Below, piece after piece: positions 36,501-49,588 of a stretch of DNA of 64,000 nt. Location: the NCBI GenBank assembly GCA_008933995.1, contig WARS01000032.1, positions 3,953,133 through 4,017,132 of the forward strand. Reading direction: 5' to 3'. The DNA is from Datnioides undecimradiatus. Lineage: Eukaryota > Chordata > Actinopteri > Lobotiformes > Datnioididae. Both the position numbers and the translations under genes were made by a program. Numbering within the stretch: position 1 is the first letter of the stretch; each line of letters begins with the position of its first letter. Below the pieces are notes generated by a model, which was not told the DNA's origin, did not search any database, and saw only the letters and a list, made by a program, of their open reading frames with translations.

Positions 36501-39500
36501 CTGGAATTGGTTACTAAAAGACAGCTTTGCAAAACTGTGCCAAAACTTTGGTGCAAATAAAAAAAAAACCAAAGTATTTTATAACAAAATCTGTCCTCTT
36601 TTGGTATGTTGTCAATATAAGTGTTCCTCTTCCAATTTGTGTTTCAGCTTTTTCCAGATTTAAAATTAAAGTTGATGATTTTAGCATTACCAGACTGGCA
36701 TCTCACAATTGGCTCATAAAAACATCAGATTAAGGCCTCCCTTAATTAGAGAAAAGTCATTTTGAAAAACATCCATTTGTAAATGTTTCCACGTGTAAAC
36801 TGCTGCTTTGCTGGTACGTACCAATATCTGTGAAAAGAGAAAGAAAGAAAGAAAACCCTGCCTATTTGTAGTGTATTAACCTGTCTCAGCTTGTGTTGAA
36901 ATCTTCCTGGTGGCTTTGCTTCCTTTGACAGCCCAGATGTAGACAGTGTAGAGAACCCCAGGCCTCAGGCCAGTCAGCATGTATGAGGTACTGTCAGACC
37001 CAACTGGGATTTCTCCACTTGAGCCCTCAGAGGAGCTGTAGGTTAGGATGTAGCCATCAATTTCAGCCTGGACTGGATCCCATGACACCCTGAAGCTGGA
37101 CTCTGTTTCATCTCGGGCTAAGAGGTTAGCAGGCGCGTCCAGCTCTAGAGGAAGATGTTAGTAGATGTGGTTATTACACTACTGATGCAAACTACAGGAT
37201 GTTTTGTTTCATTTTTTTCACCTAAAGGTGAACAAATGAACCCTTTGACATGCATTTTCTAAAAATATTAGTAACATGACTATAACTCCAAAGATTAGAA
37301 AGATGTACTTTCAAAAATAGCACCATAAAAAATATGACACCCTCTCTATATATGAGACGTTGTGTATCTTTGAATCTTCTCACTAGCTTTGTAAGTAATG
37401 CTAGTAAGTATGCATGTAAGAGGATGGATGTCTCTGTACTTGAGCTCTCATCTCAACTGTAGTTAGACTTATGGTATATACACTGAGCATTAACTGCACG
37501 TTGCCACACACTGATGCACACTGATAATTGGCCAAGAGATAAGTTGGAGCGCTGAGTTCTGCATATGGAGTCATGGTGATGGCAAGAACTGAGAGAGTCC
37601 ACTCCTGGAGCCAGGTCTGCCGCTGAGTACACCATGTAGCTGTTATGAACACGCTCTGAAGATGTGAAATGGACTTAGAATGTGCATCAGTCTGGTAGAG
37701 AGAGAGAGCCTCATCTAATGCTTAATCTAATTATCCATCTTGTTCAGGAGATGAGTCTTTTCTCCAGGGAGCCTTGTTCACCTGCGTGTTGCAGGGAGGA
37801 CAGACTAAGAAAGGTCAGAACATTCAGCCTTCTTGGTTTGATGAAAATCCCTGGGATCAATAATTTCATATTTCAACCCCAAGCTGAAATTTCTTGCATC
37901 CATTTTTAGGTAACAGAAAAGAAGAAGCAGCTGCATGGAGCTGTGGTTAGAAGGAAAAGATCGTTTGTCATTGTGACACCCCAAGAATCCAGTGGTGAAC
38001 AGCAGGAGTGAAGGAGACTATCAAATTAAGGAAGGAGTCTTGTAAAGCTTACAAGACAAGACTCTAAGCATTTTACACACGAGTTATAGCGGAGGAGAGT
38101 GACAAAACATTAGGGGGAATTGGGTATAGTGAATCAGACTTTTTATCAGATCATGCTAGTGAAAAGACAGCTGAGCCACAGCAATGAATTCCCAAAGTCA
38201 ATCTTCAATTCACCCTCCATCAGTACAATACATGTAAGTGAAATGATCAATTTGTTGGATAAAAGAGATGACGCTGAGGTTACCCAACATGTTCACAGTC
38301 TGCAACGCAGAGCGAACAACTCTATTGATTTGAGGGGAACTGTGAAGAGAGCTACCGCGCACCCAGAATAGCTGGTAGAGGTGTTTCAGTCACCTGGAAA
38401 GAATGGGCCTGAGTGCCTCCTTATGATCCAGGCATGACTGACTTAGGGGAGGCTGCAGGGTAGTCCCAGGACATGCTGGAGGGATTGCACGTCTGAGCTG
38501 GCTGCTCAGGAAGAGCTGGAGTAAGTTATTGGGGAAAAGGATGTCTGGGCTGCTTTGCTCGCCGTGACCCGCATAAGAAGTTGGCAAGTAGAGGGATGAA
38601 CTGATGGATGAATACATTGGAAAACTCCTTTAAACAAACAACCCGATTCTGATTAGTTTACCATGTGAGACACGCATTTTTCTTTGGAAGTTTTACATGG
38701 GAGTTGTCCTGTCAAAATAACTTATTATAGTGTGCTTGAAGATATGACTTATTAAATATTCACCCACAAAAGAATATGTGAGGTGTGTATTTCAATTGAG
38801 GCATCCGTTTTTATTGGGCAGGTAATTGGGTTTAAGAGAACAAGTTAGAGTTGAGACCTGTCTCAGCTTGTGTTGAGATCTTCTTGCTGGCTTTGCTTCC
38901 TTTGATGGCCCAGATGAGGACGGTGTAGAGGACCCCGGGCCTCAAGTTAGTCAGCATGTAAGAGGTGCTGTCAGACCCCATTGGGATCTCCTCACTTGAG
39001 CCCTCAGAGGAGCTGTAGGTTAGGATGTAACCATCTATTTCAGCCTGGACTGGGTCCCATGCCACGCTGAAGCTGGACTCTGTTTCATCTCGAGCTGAGA
39101 GGTTAGCAGGAGCGTCCAGCTCTAGAGGAAGATGTTAGTAGATGTGGTTATTACACTACTGATGCAAACTACAGATGAGCTGTAGCACAACCCACAGTAT
39201 ATCTATCAACTCATCCTAAGACCTGGTCTCATGACTAAAGATGGACTCTGCTTTCACAATGTTTGCATTGCAACTTTGGTCAAGAGCTTAGTAGGATGTA
39301 TATCTACATAATAAAGTTGTAATAAACTGGTTGCACAATAGTTTCTGAATTTCTGGTTGTTATCCAACAACCAGATATTGGTCAGGTTGCCATTGAAAAA
39401 CTATTTTTTCTATAAAATTCTTTTGTCAAAATGTTTTAAGATGCCTAAACACACTGGTGCATGTAGACAAGCATTTAACCTCAAACATGACATTAGCTCG

Positions 39501-42500
39501 TCAGACAATTAAGAGCTTTGGATTTGAGCAGAACGTTGAAGATTTGAGACCTGTCTCAGCTTGTGTTGAAATCTTCCTGCTGGCTTTGCTGCCCTTGATG
39601 GCCCAGATGTAGACAGTGTAGAGGACCCCAGGCCTCAGGCCAGTCAGCATGTATGAAGAACTGTCAGACCCAACTGGGATTTCTCCACTTGAGCCCTCAG
39701 AGGAGCTGTAGGTTAGGACGTAGCCATCAATTTCTGCCTGGGTGTGATCCCAGGACACCCTGAAGCTGGACTCTGTTTCATCTTGGGCCAAGACGTTAGT
39801 AGGTGCGTCCAGCTCTGCATGGGGAGTTATGGTTAGCATAATAGACTACTAAAGGACATGACTACATCCAGAGCAAACATAACAACCACCACACAGAGCT
39901 GATCCAGATCAGCATAATGTAGTTACTTCTTACACACAACCATCAGTTAAAGTGTAAAAAGTCATCAAATGCGGATCAAACTTGGGTTTTATTCATGTTT
40001 TGTGATTTTAAACTTTACTTTACTTTTTTAATCAACAAATCACTGTTTAACAAATTATTTCATGGTTAAACAACAGAACCAGATTTTTCTGTTGAAGTTT
40101 AAAATCCAAGTTTGACCTCATTTCACATTATATGTTATGTAGGCAGCTGTGCTGTGATCTATGTTAATTAATGAACATGCAAACTACTAGTGCAAACAAT
40201 AGATGGTGACTGAACAATGGTAACAGACAGGAAATATCTGATCCACTGAGGCTTCATGTGTATCTTTTGCTGTTATTTTGAATGTTTGTATTCTCCTAAA
40301 CCAAGGCAAACATATTCACTTCAAATCGAGCAACCCTGTGATTTTCACACTGACAATGAAAACTTTCAATATGTATGCAGTCTCATCTATCCCTCACCAT
40401 TACCAGTTATTATTATTATTGTTGTCGTTGTTATAATAATTGCTTCTATCATCTTGTAGACAATTGAAATCACAACTGCTAACCTCAACAGATAGAAAAA
40501 TGTATTTCAATCCTCTTCAGATATTTGCATCCACATGAACTCCTACTGGCTGATGTATGAGTAAAGTGATTGGACCTAACATGTCTGCTTCCCTCATCAA
40601 AAGGCAGCAGGGAAAATCTGAAAACTGAGCCTGACTGACAACAAAAACTAGCAATGTGCACAAAAATAGAAAATAAAACAGAAAAAGACGTCAGGTATAT
40701 TCAGCAAACACAGTAAAGTCAATCAGTTTTTACCAATTCGAAGCAAAAGGAAAGTCTTCTTGCTTTCACACACACACACACACACACACATTTAGACTGC
40801 TGGTATTTAGGAGTTTTATCAATATAAATGTGAAAACTCTCTCTTGCTTTACTTGAGTGTGTAAAAGTCCTAAAGTTTTGGGTCCCCCGTGTTCAGCTTT
40901 TTGACAGATTTGGATATACGCCAGTCTGCACTCAAAAGCATTTCTCTGCTGCAGAGACATAAAAGCAAGCAAACAGCAGCAGCTGCTAAACTTCACACAG
41001 CAAAGATTAAGAAACACGGGAACACACGAGAAACAAAATAGCTGACTTTATTGACTAAGCAAAATTGGCTCTTCTCAAAGTTCTTTCAGACATTGAGCCC
41101 CAGGCTAAACTAAACTGCCTTTAAATGAGGTGTCCAGCCTAATTATGTTAAGCAGCCTTTTTTAGGGAGAGTTCAAGTTTCTTGGCAGTTAGGCAAAAAC
41201 GGGGTTAGTGTGCTAAGTGCAAAATGTCTACTGTGATCCTTTTTACTTCACACCACAAAAGGGTCATGGCAAATTGTGCGAAAAAATCAGTAAGCAGAGG
41301 ATCAAAAGGAAATGATTGGTGTGTTGTACACAAGGGCTATTTGAGTTAAGATCATCTTGCACAAAGGAACTTAACAAAAAGAGACTTAAAAAAGGCTTTC
41401 CCTCTGTTCACAGGCTCTGAGGTACAGAACAGAGATATCTGAGAATTGTATGCCACTATGCAGACCCCCAATCATTTAAAATGTGCTTAAAGAGGAAGAA
41501 AAGTTTATTTTTATATCACATATCTGCTCAAACAAAAGTGTTAGTAGTTTATATTGAATGCCTCGCCTCTACTGAATTCTTTGTTTACTTCATATCAAAC
41601 AGGGTCCCATTCAAACTTTACCTGTTTCAGCCTCAGTTGAACTCTTCCTGCTGACTTTGTCTCCCTTGAAGGCCCAGATGTAGACGGTGTGGAGAACTCC
41701 AGGCTTCAAGCCAATCAGTCTGTATGAGGTGCTGTCACGTCCTACAGGGATATCAGCACTGGAGCCCTCAGAAGAGGTGTAGCTCAACATGTAGCCCTCT
41801 ATTTCTGCCTGGACACGATCCCATGAAACTGTCGCAGTGTCCTCTGTGACTTCAGTGGTGACCAGGTTGGTGGGAGCATCAATGTCTGAAGTGGAAGAGG
41901 TAAAAAATAAAAAATAAGGATCAAGCAGAGAAATATAGAATGAGGGGTTCACTGATCCTTCCAGTTCATCCACAATGGCTGCAGAAACTGAAGCTGAACA
42001 GGTAATACAATCTAACTTTACCCAGAAAAAAAGCAGAAACAAGCAAAAATAGAACAGGAGGATAGGGTAGTAAATGGAAAAATAACAGACAACTGCAGCT
42101 GTCAGTAGGAGCACTGGCAGCTCCAGCAGGAGTAAAAAACAAACCGAGAACAAGCAGTGTGAACAATGAGGAGTTGGGACCCAACAAATCCTCATACTTC
42201 AATGACAAATGTTGTCCACTGCTGTCTTCTGTATAACAGCCAGTTACAAAATCAATCGTGATCAACGTAATGTGCTATCCAGTTAAGGTTTAGTTTTAGT
42301 GCAGGAAAAGACCATCATAATTATTAAAAGAGACAAAAGACTACTGTTTCATTCAAACCTCCATAACAGCACAAACAAAATCAATTAACTAAATGCAGTG
42401 TTTGTCCATGCCCTTCAGAGTGAAGTATTATTTGATCGCTGTTATCGACAGGAAAACATCCTTTGTCTGTGCCTCCTGAAACTGCTGCAAATTACTGTTG

Positions 42501-43086
42501 AAAGATAAATCAGTTTTCTGATGTGACTACTCTATTGGTGACCTGTATTGAACTGTTTGGTCAAGTTGGAGGAAAGATCACAGTTTCAGTTAAAATGACA
42601 AATTGGTAAAGTCAGAGGACCTTTGTGTTCATGGATCAGTTCAGATTTGTATTGTACTGAATGACTGGAAATATTTGTTTGTAAATTGTGTTTTGGGACT
42701 TATGTGCCTGGACCATGAGGACCAGATAATATCAAAAGATATTTTCTGTGGACCATCATGTCTGTGTCTCACAGTAGCAGGAAGGCAGGACATGATCAAA
42801 AATGAACTGTTGATTGGTAAAAGGAAACAAATAGCAGCCTACCTTGTTAAAGTCTGTTGTTTTATTGACTCATTGTCCCCCTTCTGAGGACTTTGTCATA
42901 TAATAACATCACCTGACTTACCTTCTTTTGTCTCTTCCCAGACCAAATGGTGCGTTCATTATTCTTGTCTTAACAAGGAGTCATGCATAAAATTGGGGCA
43001 CAGTTAGCAAAGTATGACAATAGTATAGTATGGTATGGATAATGTAGGACTGTGGTGCATACAAAAGCTACAACAGCGTTGAAATG

Positions 43087-43124
<38 letters not shown>

Positions 43125-46100
43125 AGAGCAAAGTGTGTAAATGCAGAGGGAGCAACAGCAGCGTGTGACAGGTAAAAGTAAGTTGTAGTCTGCAGCAGCA
43201 TTTGGCAAAAGGAACTATTGGGCACAGAAAAGCCACTAGTTTTCAGTCAGCTGGAGAATTGGCAGGGATTTTGTATGCAAGCTAAACCTTTCCAATAGAA
43301 ATTTACGTAAGCTTGACATCCATATTTTGTTTCATATGGACAGAGAAGATGACAAACGCACCAAAGGAAAATGTATAGTCTGGCTCAAGAAAAGAACATC
43401 AAAAGAACATCACTAGCTCATAACCCGACCCATGGTCCTGCTCATTGAGCTCCATGGTCAGCAGTGGGAAGAGGACACAGCAGAACACAGAGCCTCTGTT
43501 TGTAAAGTCGGCAGGCTTGAGGAATCACAGGAGACATATGGAGCACGCAGGCGGAGCAGTTGGTGGTGCATGTGTATGGATGGGTCTCTGTCGAGGGAAT
43601 TTCGGTGAACTTGAAAAGAGAGGGAGCAACAAAGATACGGAGGGAGACAGAAAGAACCGCATAGTGAGAGAGACACAGAGGAAGTAAAGGGAAATGTAAA
43701 AGCAATCATCATTTAGGATTATTCCTCTGTGGCAGCAGCTCAGTCGAGGTCAGCCTTGTGTCAGTGTGCAGCCTGCATCATGAAAACTGATTGATGATGC
43801 ATCCAAGAGAAGAAAGGAGCTGTGCAACTGTCTAACTCTATATCCCCTCTTAGTCTCTCCTCGGTTCTCCTGTTGTCACTTTCCCGTCCTTGTGGCTGCA
43901 CTGCTTGACAGTCTGTCACGGCCTAGACCACAGAAGGAATTTATAATAGCTCCATTTTATTAGGATTGAGTGTTTCCTCCAAGGCCTTAAAATGAGGGGT
44001 CATTCAGTAGTCTAAGTACCTTAAGTGATCGCTACTAAGGGAGCCCAGAAAGTGTCCATCCACTCATCATGTGGAAAAACACATTCATAAACACATATTT
44101 ACAAGAATGTATGCATGCATAGTGGCTCAACATGTAGGAGTCGATCTAAATGTTTGGTCCAGTTTTTGGTCTGCTGTACCAGAGATAAAAAACTTAAAAG
44201 GTGCATAAAAATCAATAGCAGTTTGCATCATGAGTGTATCAAATAAATCTAAATGAACAGATCTGTTGATGGATGTCAAGTTGACTGTTCCTAATTATTT
44301 CCTAGGGAGAGCAGAAGATCCCGATTGCATAATCACAACTCAACCTCAACTTTATGAAAATCAATAGACCCAGCGTCATGCAGCCAGCTCACAAAAAACA
44401 GGCAGTGCAGATGAAATATAAATGAAGATTTTGTTACTACATTGTCTACTTTGCACCTCAAATGTTTTCAGAAATGTATTTTAGTTTATTGTTTAGCTGT
44501 GATAAGAGAAAGTTTGTGACTCGGCGAGACGAGCTAAAATCAAGGACCAGCCAGCCATTCTGCGTCACCCACCAGCCGGATCGTTTAGTGGTCCGGTGCA
44601 TATTTATTTTATGTGGTCGATTCCCAGCGTAGCAACACCCTGGTTGTCTCAAGATTTTTTTGCTTTGTCCAACACACACAGTGATTTATTTTTGGCACAT
44701 CTTAAGCTTTGTTTTAATATATTTCCTGGCAGACTGAATTTCACACCAGAATTGTGTGAGTAAGACCAGCCAGCACGGGCCACCAGACACACTGTATTTG
44801 CATCTTGTGATTTGGTGTGTATGTGTTTTTCACACATACTTGTAGTGATTTCATTCACAGTGGCAGTGGCTGTAGATTCTTTTGAACTAATAGTAGATTT
44901 GTTAACTTTGACAAAGCAAAACTTTCCCACCGCACAGTCAGGCTAAAGAGGATGAACCCTGCTTTTTTTACATCAAATATTACACACATTTTGTTTGTGA
45001 TGCATAACCCAAAGTAATGCTTGCTACAGATGTCCTCTTGATTCAATAACAGTAAATTGAATGAATGGGTTTTGAATGGATTTACAACACTCAGACAGGC
45101 CAGCTGAACAATGAAAGCTGAAAGCATGTGACAGTTTGAAGAGGAGGCTGCTGTTGCTTTTCATCCCTCACTACAAATTATCTTAAGCTGTTGTTTGGTT
45201 TGTAACCGTCTGAATAAAGTGTGTATTCAACTATGCCTTGTTTTTTTGATAATAAAGGTTTTCTTCTCCCTCTTTGGTCTTATTTTGTTACCCTCCACAG
45301 TTTTTTTTGCTCTCATAGGCAGTATAGCTGCTGTCTCGTCTGTCTGATATATTCTAGGTGTTATTAGATCTTTTTTTTCCAAGCACCACTACTTTCTGAG
45401 GGCCCCTTGCATTTGCTCTGAAGTTACAGTGTATGATGGATCGCGTTTCTCCAGACGTTCTACCCCACTAGCTGTGCAGCGACAGCGGCTACTGGGGCTA
45501 CAGAACACGAGCTGTGGCTTTGGCCATTTGGAAAACAGCTTATCCATTATGGGTGGCATGTTCAGCAGAGGCACTGACCACAAGGCGCGCAGTAAAGGAC
45601 TGTCTTTCATCATTTACGGCCTCACAGCTTCACAGGCTCACTGCAGCGGAAGCCATACAGTATGTCTGCGGATGGAGTACAGGGAAAAATATGTATCAAT
45701 AGGTGCCATTGTTTTACGGACTACAGTATGTCAAGTCTGATATATGTTCTGTTCTGTAGCTCCCTGCAGCTACTGCAGGCTTTTTTCATGTTTGTCCAAC
45801 AATCTATTTGTACCATAAGCAGATCATAATTCTTAATGACAGTACTGACTCGTCTATTTTGCCACATCGAGAACTAGAAGTAACATATGATGTGGATGAC
45901 ATGAAAGGCCATCATAAATCATCCTCTCATTATCATTATGCCACTGTACTGTACAAGCATGCATACAAATCTCACAGTTTTCATCAGATGAATCAACAGT
46001 TCTTTACTGCTTTTTTCACAATGTTGTTGTCCTAACACTGGTAAGTAGCATTTCTTTTTTTCTTCTTCTTCTTGCTCTGTTATGATATGTTTTTGATCAG

Positions 46101-49100
46101 TGGTGTTGTTATTCTCTGCCTTTGTGTGACCCATCTATAACAATAAAAATAAAAATAAAAAAAGAAAATTATCCCTCAAAATAAAACAAATCTATCAAAT
46201 TTCCAATTGTGTGATCCAAAACTAACATGTTCAGATGATTACACTCTTAAAGAGGAGGCAGACCACAGTAAAGCCCTATACCAATCCTGAACTGCAACTG
46301 ATGCAAAAAGCAGACTTTTGAAGATACGGTAGTGTGTGACAGTTTCTATCCATAACTAAGGCTACATATGGCAGATCCTTCTCCAAAGGCCTCAGCAGTA
46401 TCAGTCCTGTATAATAGCCTTTCTACACACACATGCATGTACATTCATGTTCACACACACATGGATAGGCTCTTAACACCCCCATACAATGGACAAGCAA
46501 GTATGGGTTAAAGTTCTCATCATTATCTCTGTAATAACTTTCTTTGTACATTTTCACATGTCATTTTTCTGTCAACTACTATACAGAGCTGTCTAAGAAA
46601 ACACTGATGGATAAATCTGAGGAGGCAGGGTACTCCCACTGGGCCACATGAGGTGCTATAGCATGTCCAGATAACATAAAGACTAAACATTCAACTCGAC
46701 TACCAAAGCCAAGTCCATCTGCTTTTGGTTATACAGGCAGTGGTAGTGACTTTATTGAATCTGAATCAGCAGCAGCAGCAGCAGACATGGTATGTTGTGT
46801 TTATACACCCTGTAATCTTTTGGCAGGTTTGTGACTATGAAATGTCTGCTCCAAGTAGAGATCCTTTTGGTTCTGGTGTTTTCCTGAATGTTAGCTGTCA
46901 CTGGATCGCACCCATGTGTGCACAAGTGTGCACAAGTGTGCACTTGTGTGGGTGTGTGTGTATGTGTATATACACATACACACACACAGACATATCGACT
47001 GTGTAAATGTTGCAGCACCAGCGTAATTCCAACACACCACAGGCTGAGAGAGGATCATTTTTAGAACTATACTGGAGGATGCACATGTGGAAGTCATGCT
47101 ATTAATATCAGATATACTGTCACTCAATAACTACATAAGATGTATAGTTCACCCCAGTCTTGACATTTAAGAAGTTACAATATCACAGAGAACAAACAAC
47201 TTCATGTTCAGCACATTTGCAGCGTTGCCAATGAACACATGTTTTCAGTTTTTGGGGATGAAGAAACAACATAAGGAGATAAATTTCCACAAATGTGACT
47301 ATTTTGCTTTTTTTGTGTGGCAGCAACACAAGAAAGCGAGAACTTTGAAACAAATAGAGAGGTGCAAAAGTGGAAAACAGATGGTACAAATAAGGAGGAA
47401 ATATAATAGCTTCTGTAATAGAGGGAGTCAGCTATAGCCTCAGTTTCATACCATAACAGCAGCTACAAAGTATTGCATTACATACTGCTACATAATGTCA
47501 CTGAAACTGCCTCTTAGTGACCCATTACTTTAATACCCTGCTTTAGTCTTGCTCTTGATATCCTTATAAATATCTTGATCACTCAATGTATCCTCATTGT
47601 CTGTGTGTTCTCGTGTTATCCCTACTCACTTTTTTCACCCCATTTTCTTCCTGTAACCATAACCACACGTACACTTTTTTAATATTATACTGTCCTAGTC
47701 TTTTTTTATTATTTTTGGGGAGGTTGGGGGGTTGTGTGTGCATTTTTTACTTTTCTTTCTCATGTTTCTTTTATCTCTCACTGCCTATAACTATGGCGGC
47801 CACCCAGTGCAAACAGCATGTTCGTCGAGATAATAGGTGAGTGTGCTCTCTATGCTCCTCCACGCCAGTCATCATGAAACCAGCACATTCTTGCTGGCAA
47901 GCAGAGCTGAGGACTATCCTCCTCAATCACCTCTAAGCCTTTGCCGTGAAACACCTAAAATGAAGGATTGTAGCTACTGGAGTGGAGACAAGCCACTGTC
48001 TGTCTAGTGTAGATTAGCACATTCACACACATGCACACATACACACACACACACACATAGACGCAATTACTACACGAGTAGGTGGCACACTTGCACAGAG
48101 AAAAAAGATTAGCAGAGACAGGAGCCCTTGAGTACTTGACTAGCTGCAAAAGAAGAGAGGTGAGTCTTGAAAGTACCTAGCTAACACTGATGACTAAAAA
48201 CCATTAAATTGGCTGCCTCGGGGTCTAGAAAAAACAAGGGCTGTCATCCTGGAGACTGCTTTTGAACTGAGTGAGCACAGAAGGTGGATGAGAGCAAAGG
48301 TGAAGAAGGAAAGAAAGGAAGAAACATGAGCAAAAAGACAGAAAAGGGAAAATAATGAAGCACAAATGAGCAGAATAATGGGAGTAACTGAAGACCCATT
48401 CAGCCATTATAGACCATTTGTCAGTCACTTGAATAGTAACTTTGAGGCTACTGAATGTCAGGACCAGCTGTGAAAGTTAAAACTGTAAAATGAATTCCTC
48501 CTCACGTCCTAAAACTAGTCCAGAACACAGTAAGACCAAACGACTTGGACTCACCGCCACACTGCTAAAATCCAACATTACCAGATGGACTTTGGACCTT
48601 CTCACCTCAACCATCAGGGAGCATCTTGTAGTCGTTACACGGTTTGTATCATGTTTCCCCTCAGTGACCAGCCTCACCACAGCCATTAAGACCTGTTCAC
48701 ATTATTAGGTTGTGAATTCCAACCCTCCAATCATTAACCCATAATCATGCTCCTTGCTGGCTGTATTCATTATGCTATTACCAGTGGCTGTGAGATAATA
48801 CCGGGTTATACCACACTGCCACAGTCAGTACTGCGTATGACATATTATGTGTTTTTCCTATTAGGTTCTGACCGCCAGTGAATTATAGGTGGATTGACAA
48901 GAGCTAAGAGTTGTCTTTGATGCTGCACCCAATTCAAAACAAAGTGGAATATGGATTTCTTTGCTGTTTCTTTAACGAGTTTCATTTCTACAAGTGGCCG
49001 ATCTATCATTTTAAGTGTTCATCTGATTCAGACACAGTCAGTGGCAGCACAAATGCAAGTCTCTGTGATTTCTGTCCAGCAGTGGTCCATTTGTGGAAAA

Positions 49101-49528
49101 TTGGCCCCATTTTGTGCTCTGTGCTAATACATAGAATTTGCCAGAGCACTGGTCACTGAGCAACACATTAACTTAAATCGATGGTGAATGCTGATGTGTT
49201 CTCACTGACCTGTGGCACCGGTGACTGAGGAAGATTTTCCTTCTGTGGTTCCTTTGATGGCCTGCACTGAGATCAGGTACTCTGTTCCTGGAAACAAACC
49301 TGCAGAAAAACACATTTTGTAAAAGATGGAAAGATGTAAGTAACTGCAGTCTGTAACAATAATACATAATACCACCACACCACCAATACCACACAGTTAT
49401 TTGTTGCAAAATACTGGACACTATCTCCTTGTCAGGTATAAATGTAACAAACAGAGAATAAAATTCACTTGGACATGTCATCATTTTTCTGTCGTAGGCA
49501 TTGCCTTACACTATTACATCAGTGTTTT

Positions 49529-49588
<60 letters not shown>

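Larger units (their letters stand above)
37145..38857 (-). other. tnn: tnn intron between FN3-5 and FN3-6
   Basis: This intron holds the decayed FN3 exon, the LINE remnant and, next to exon 11, the 57-bp block shared with the intron before exon 10 (37141-37197 against 39118-39174). Confidence 0.75.
41886..49209 (-). other. tnn: tnn intron between FN3-2 and FN3-3
   Basis: A 7.3-kb intron, the largest in the gene. It holds a GT/GA tract (43087-43124), a 36-bp perfect palindrome (46952-46987) and a CA tract (48023-48058). Open frames such as 45389-45613 (-) and 45429-45740 (+) overlap on opposite strands and have no recognisable family. I found no FN3 remnant. Confidence 0.65.

Noticed and set aside
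41611-42195. 194-codon open frame on the - strand, the longest in the window
   Set aside because: Its C-terminal part is tnn exon 8. The N-terminal half is intron read through the acceptor and has no domain features.
45389-45740. Overlapping frames on both strands (74 and 103 codons) in the 7.3-kb intron
   Set aside because: No recognisable domain, no splice-site pattern fitting tnn phases, and no transposase or reverse-transcriptase motifs.
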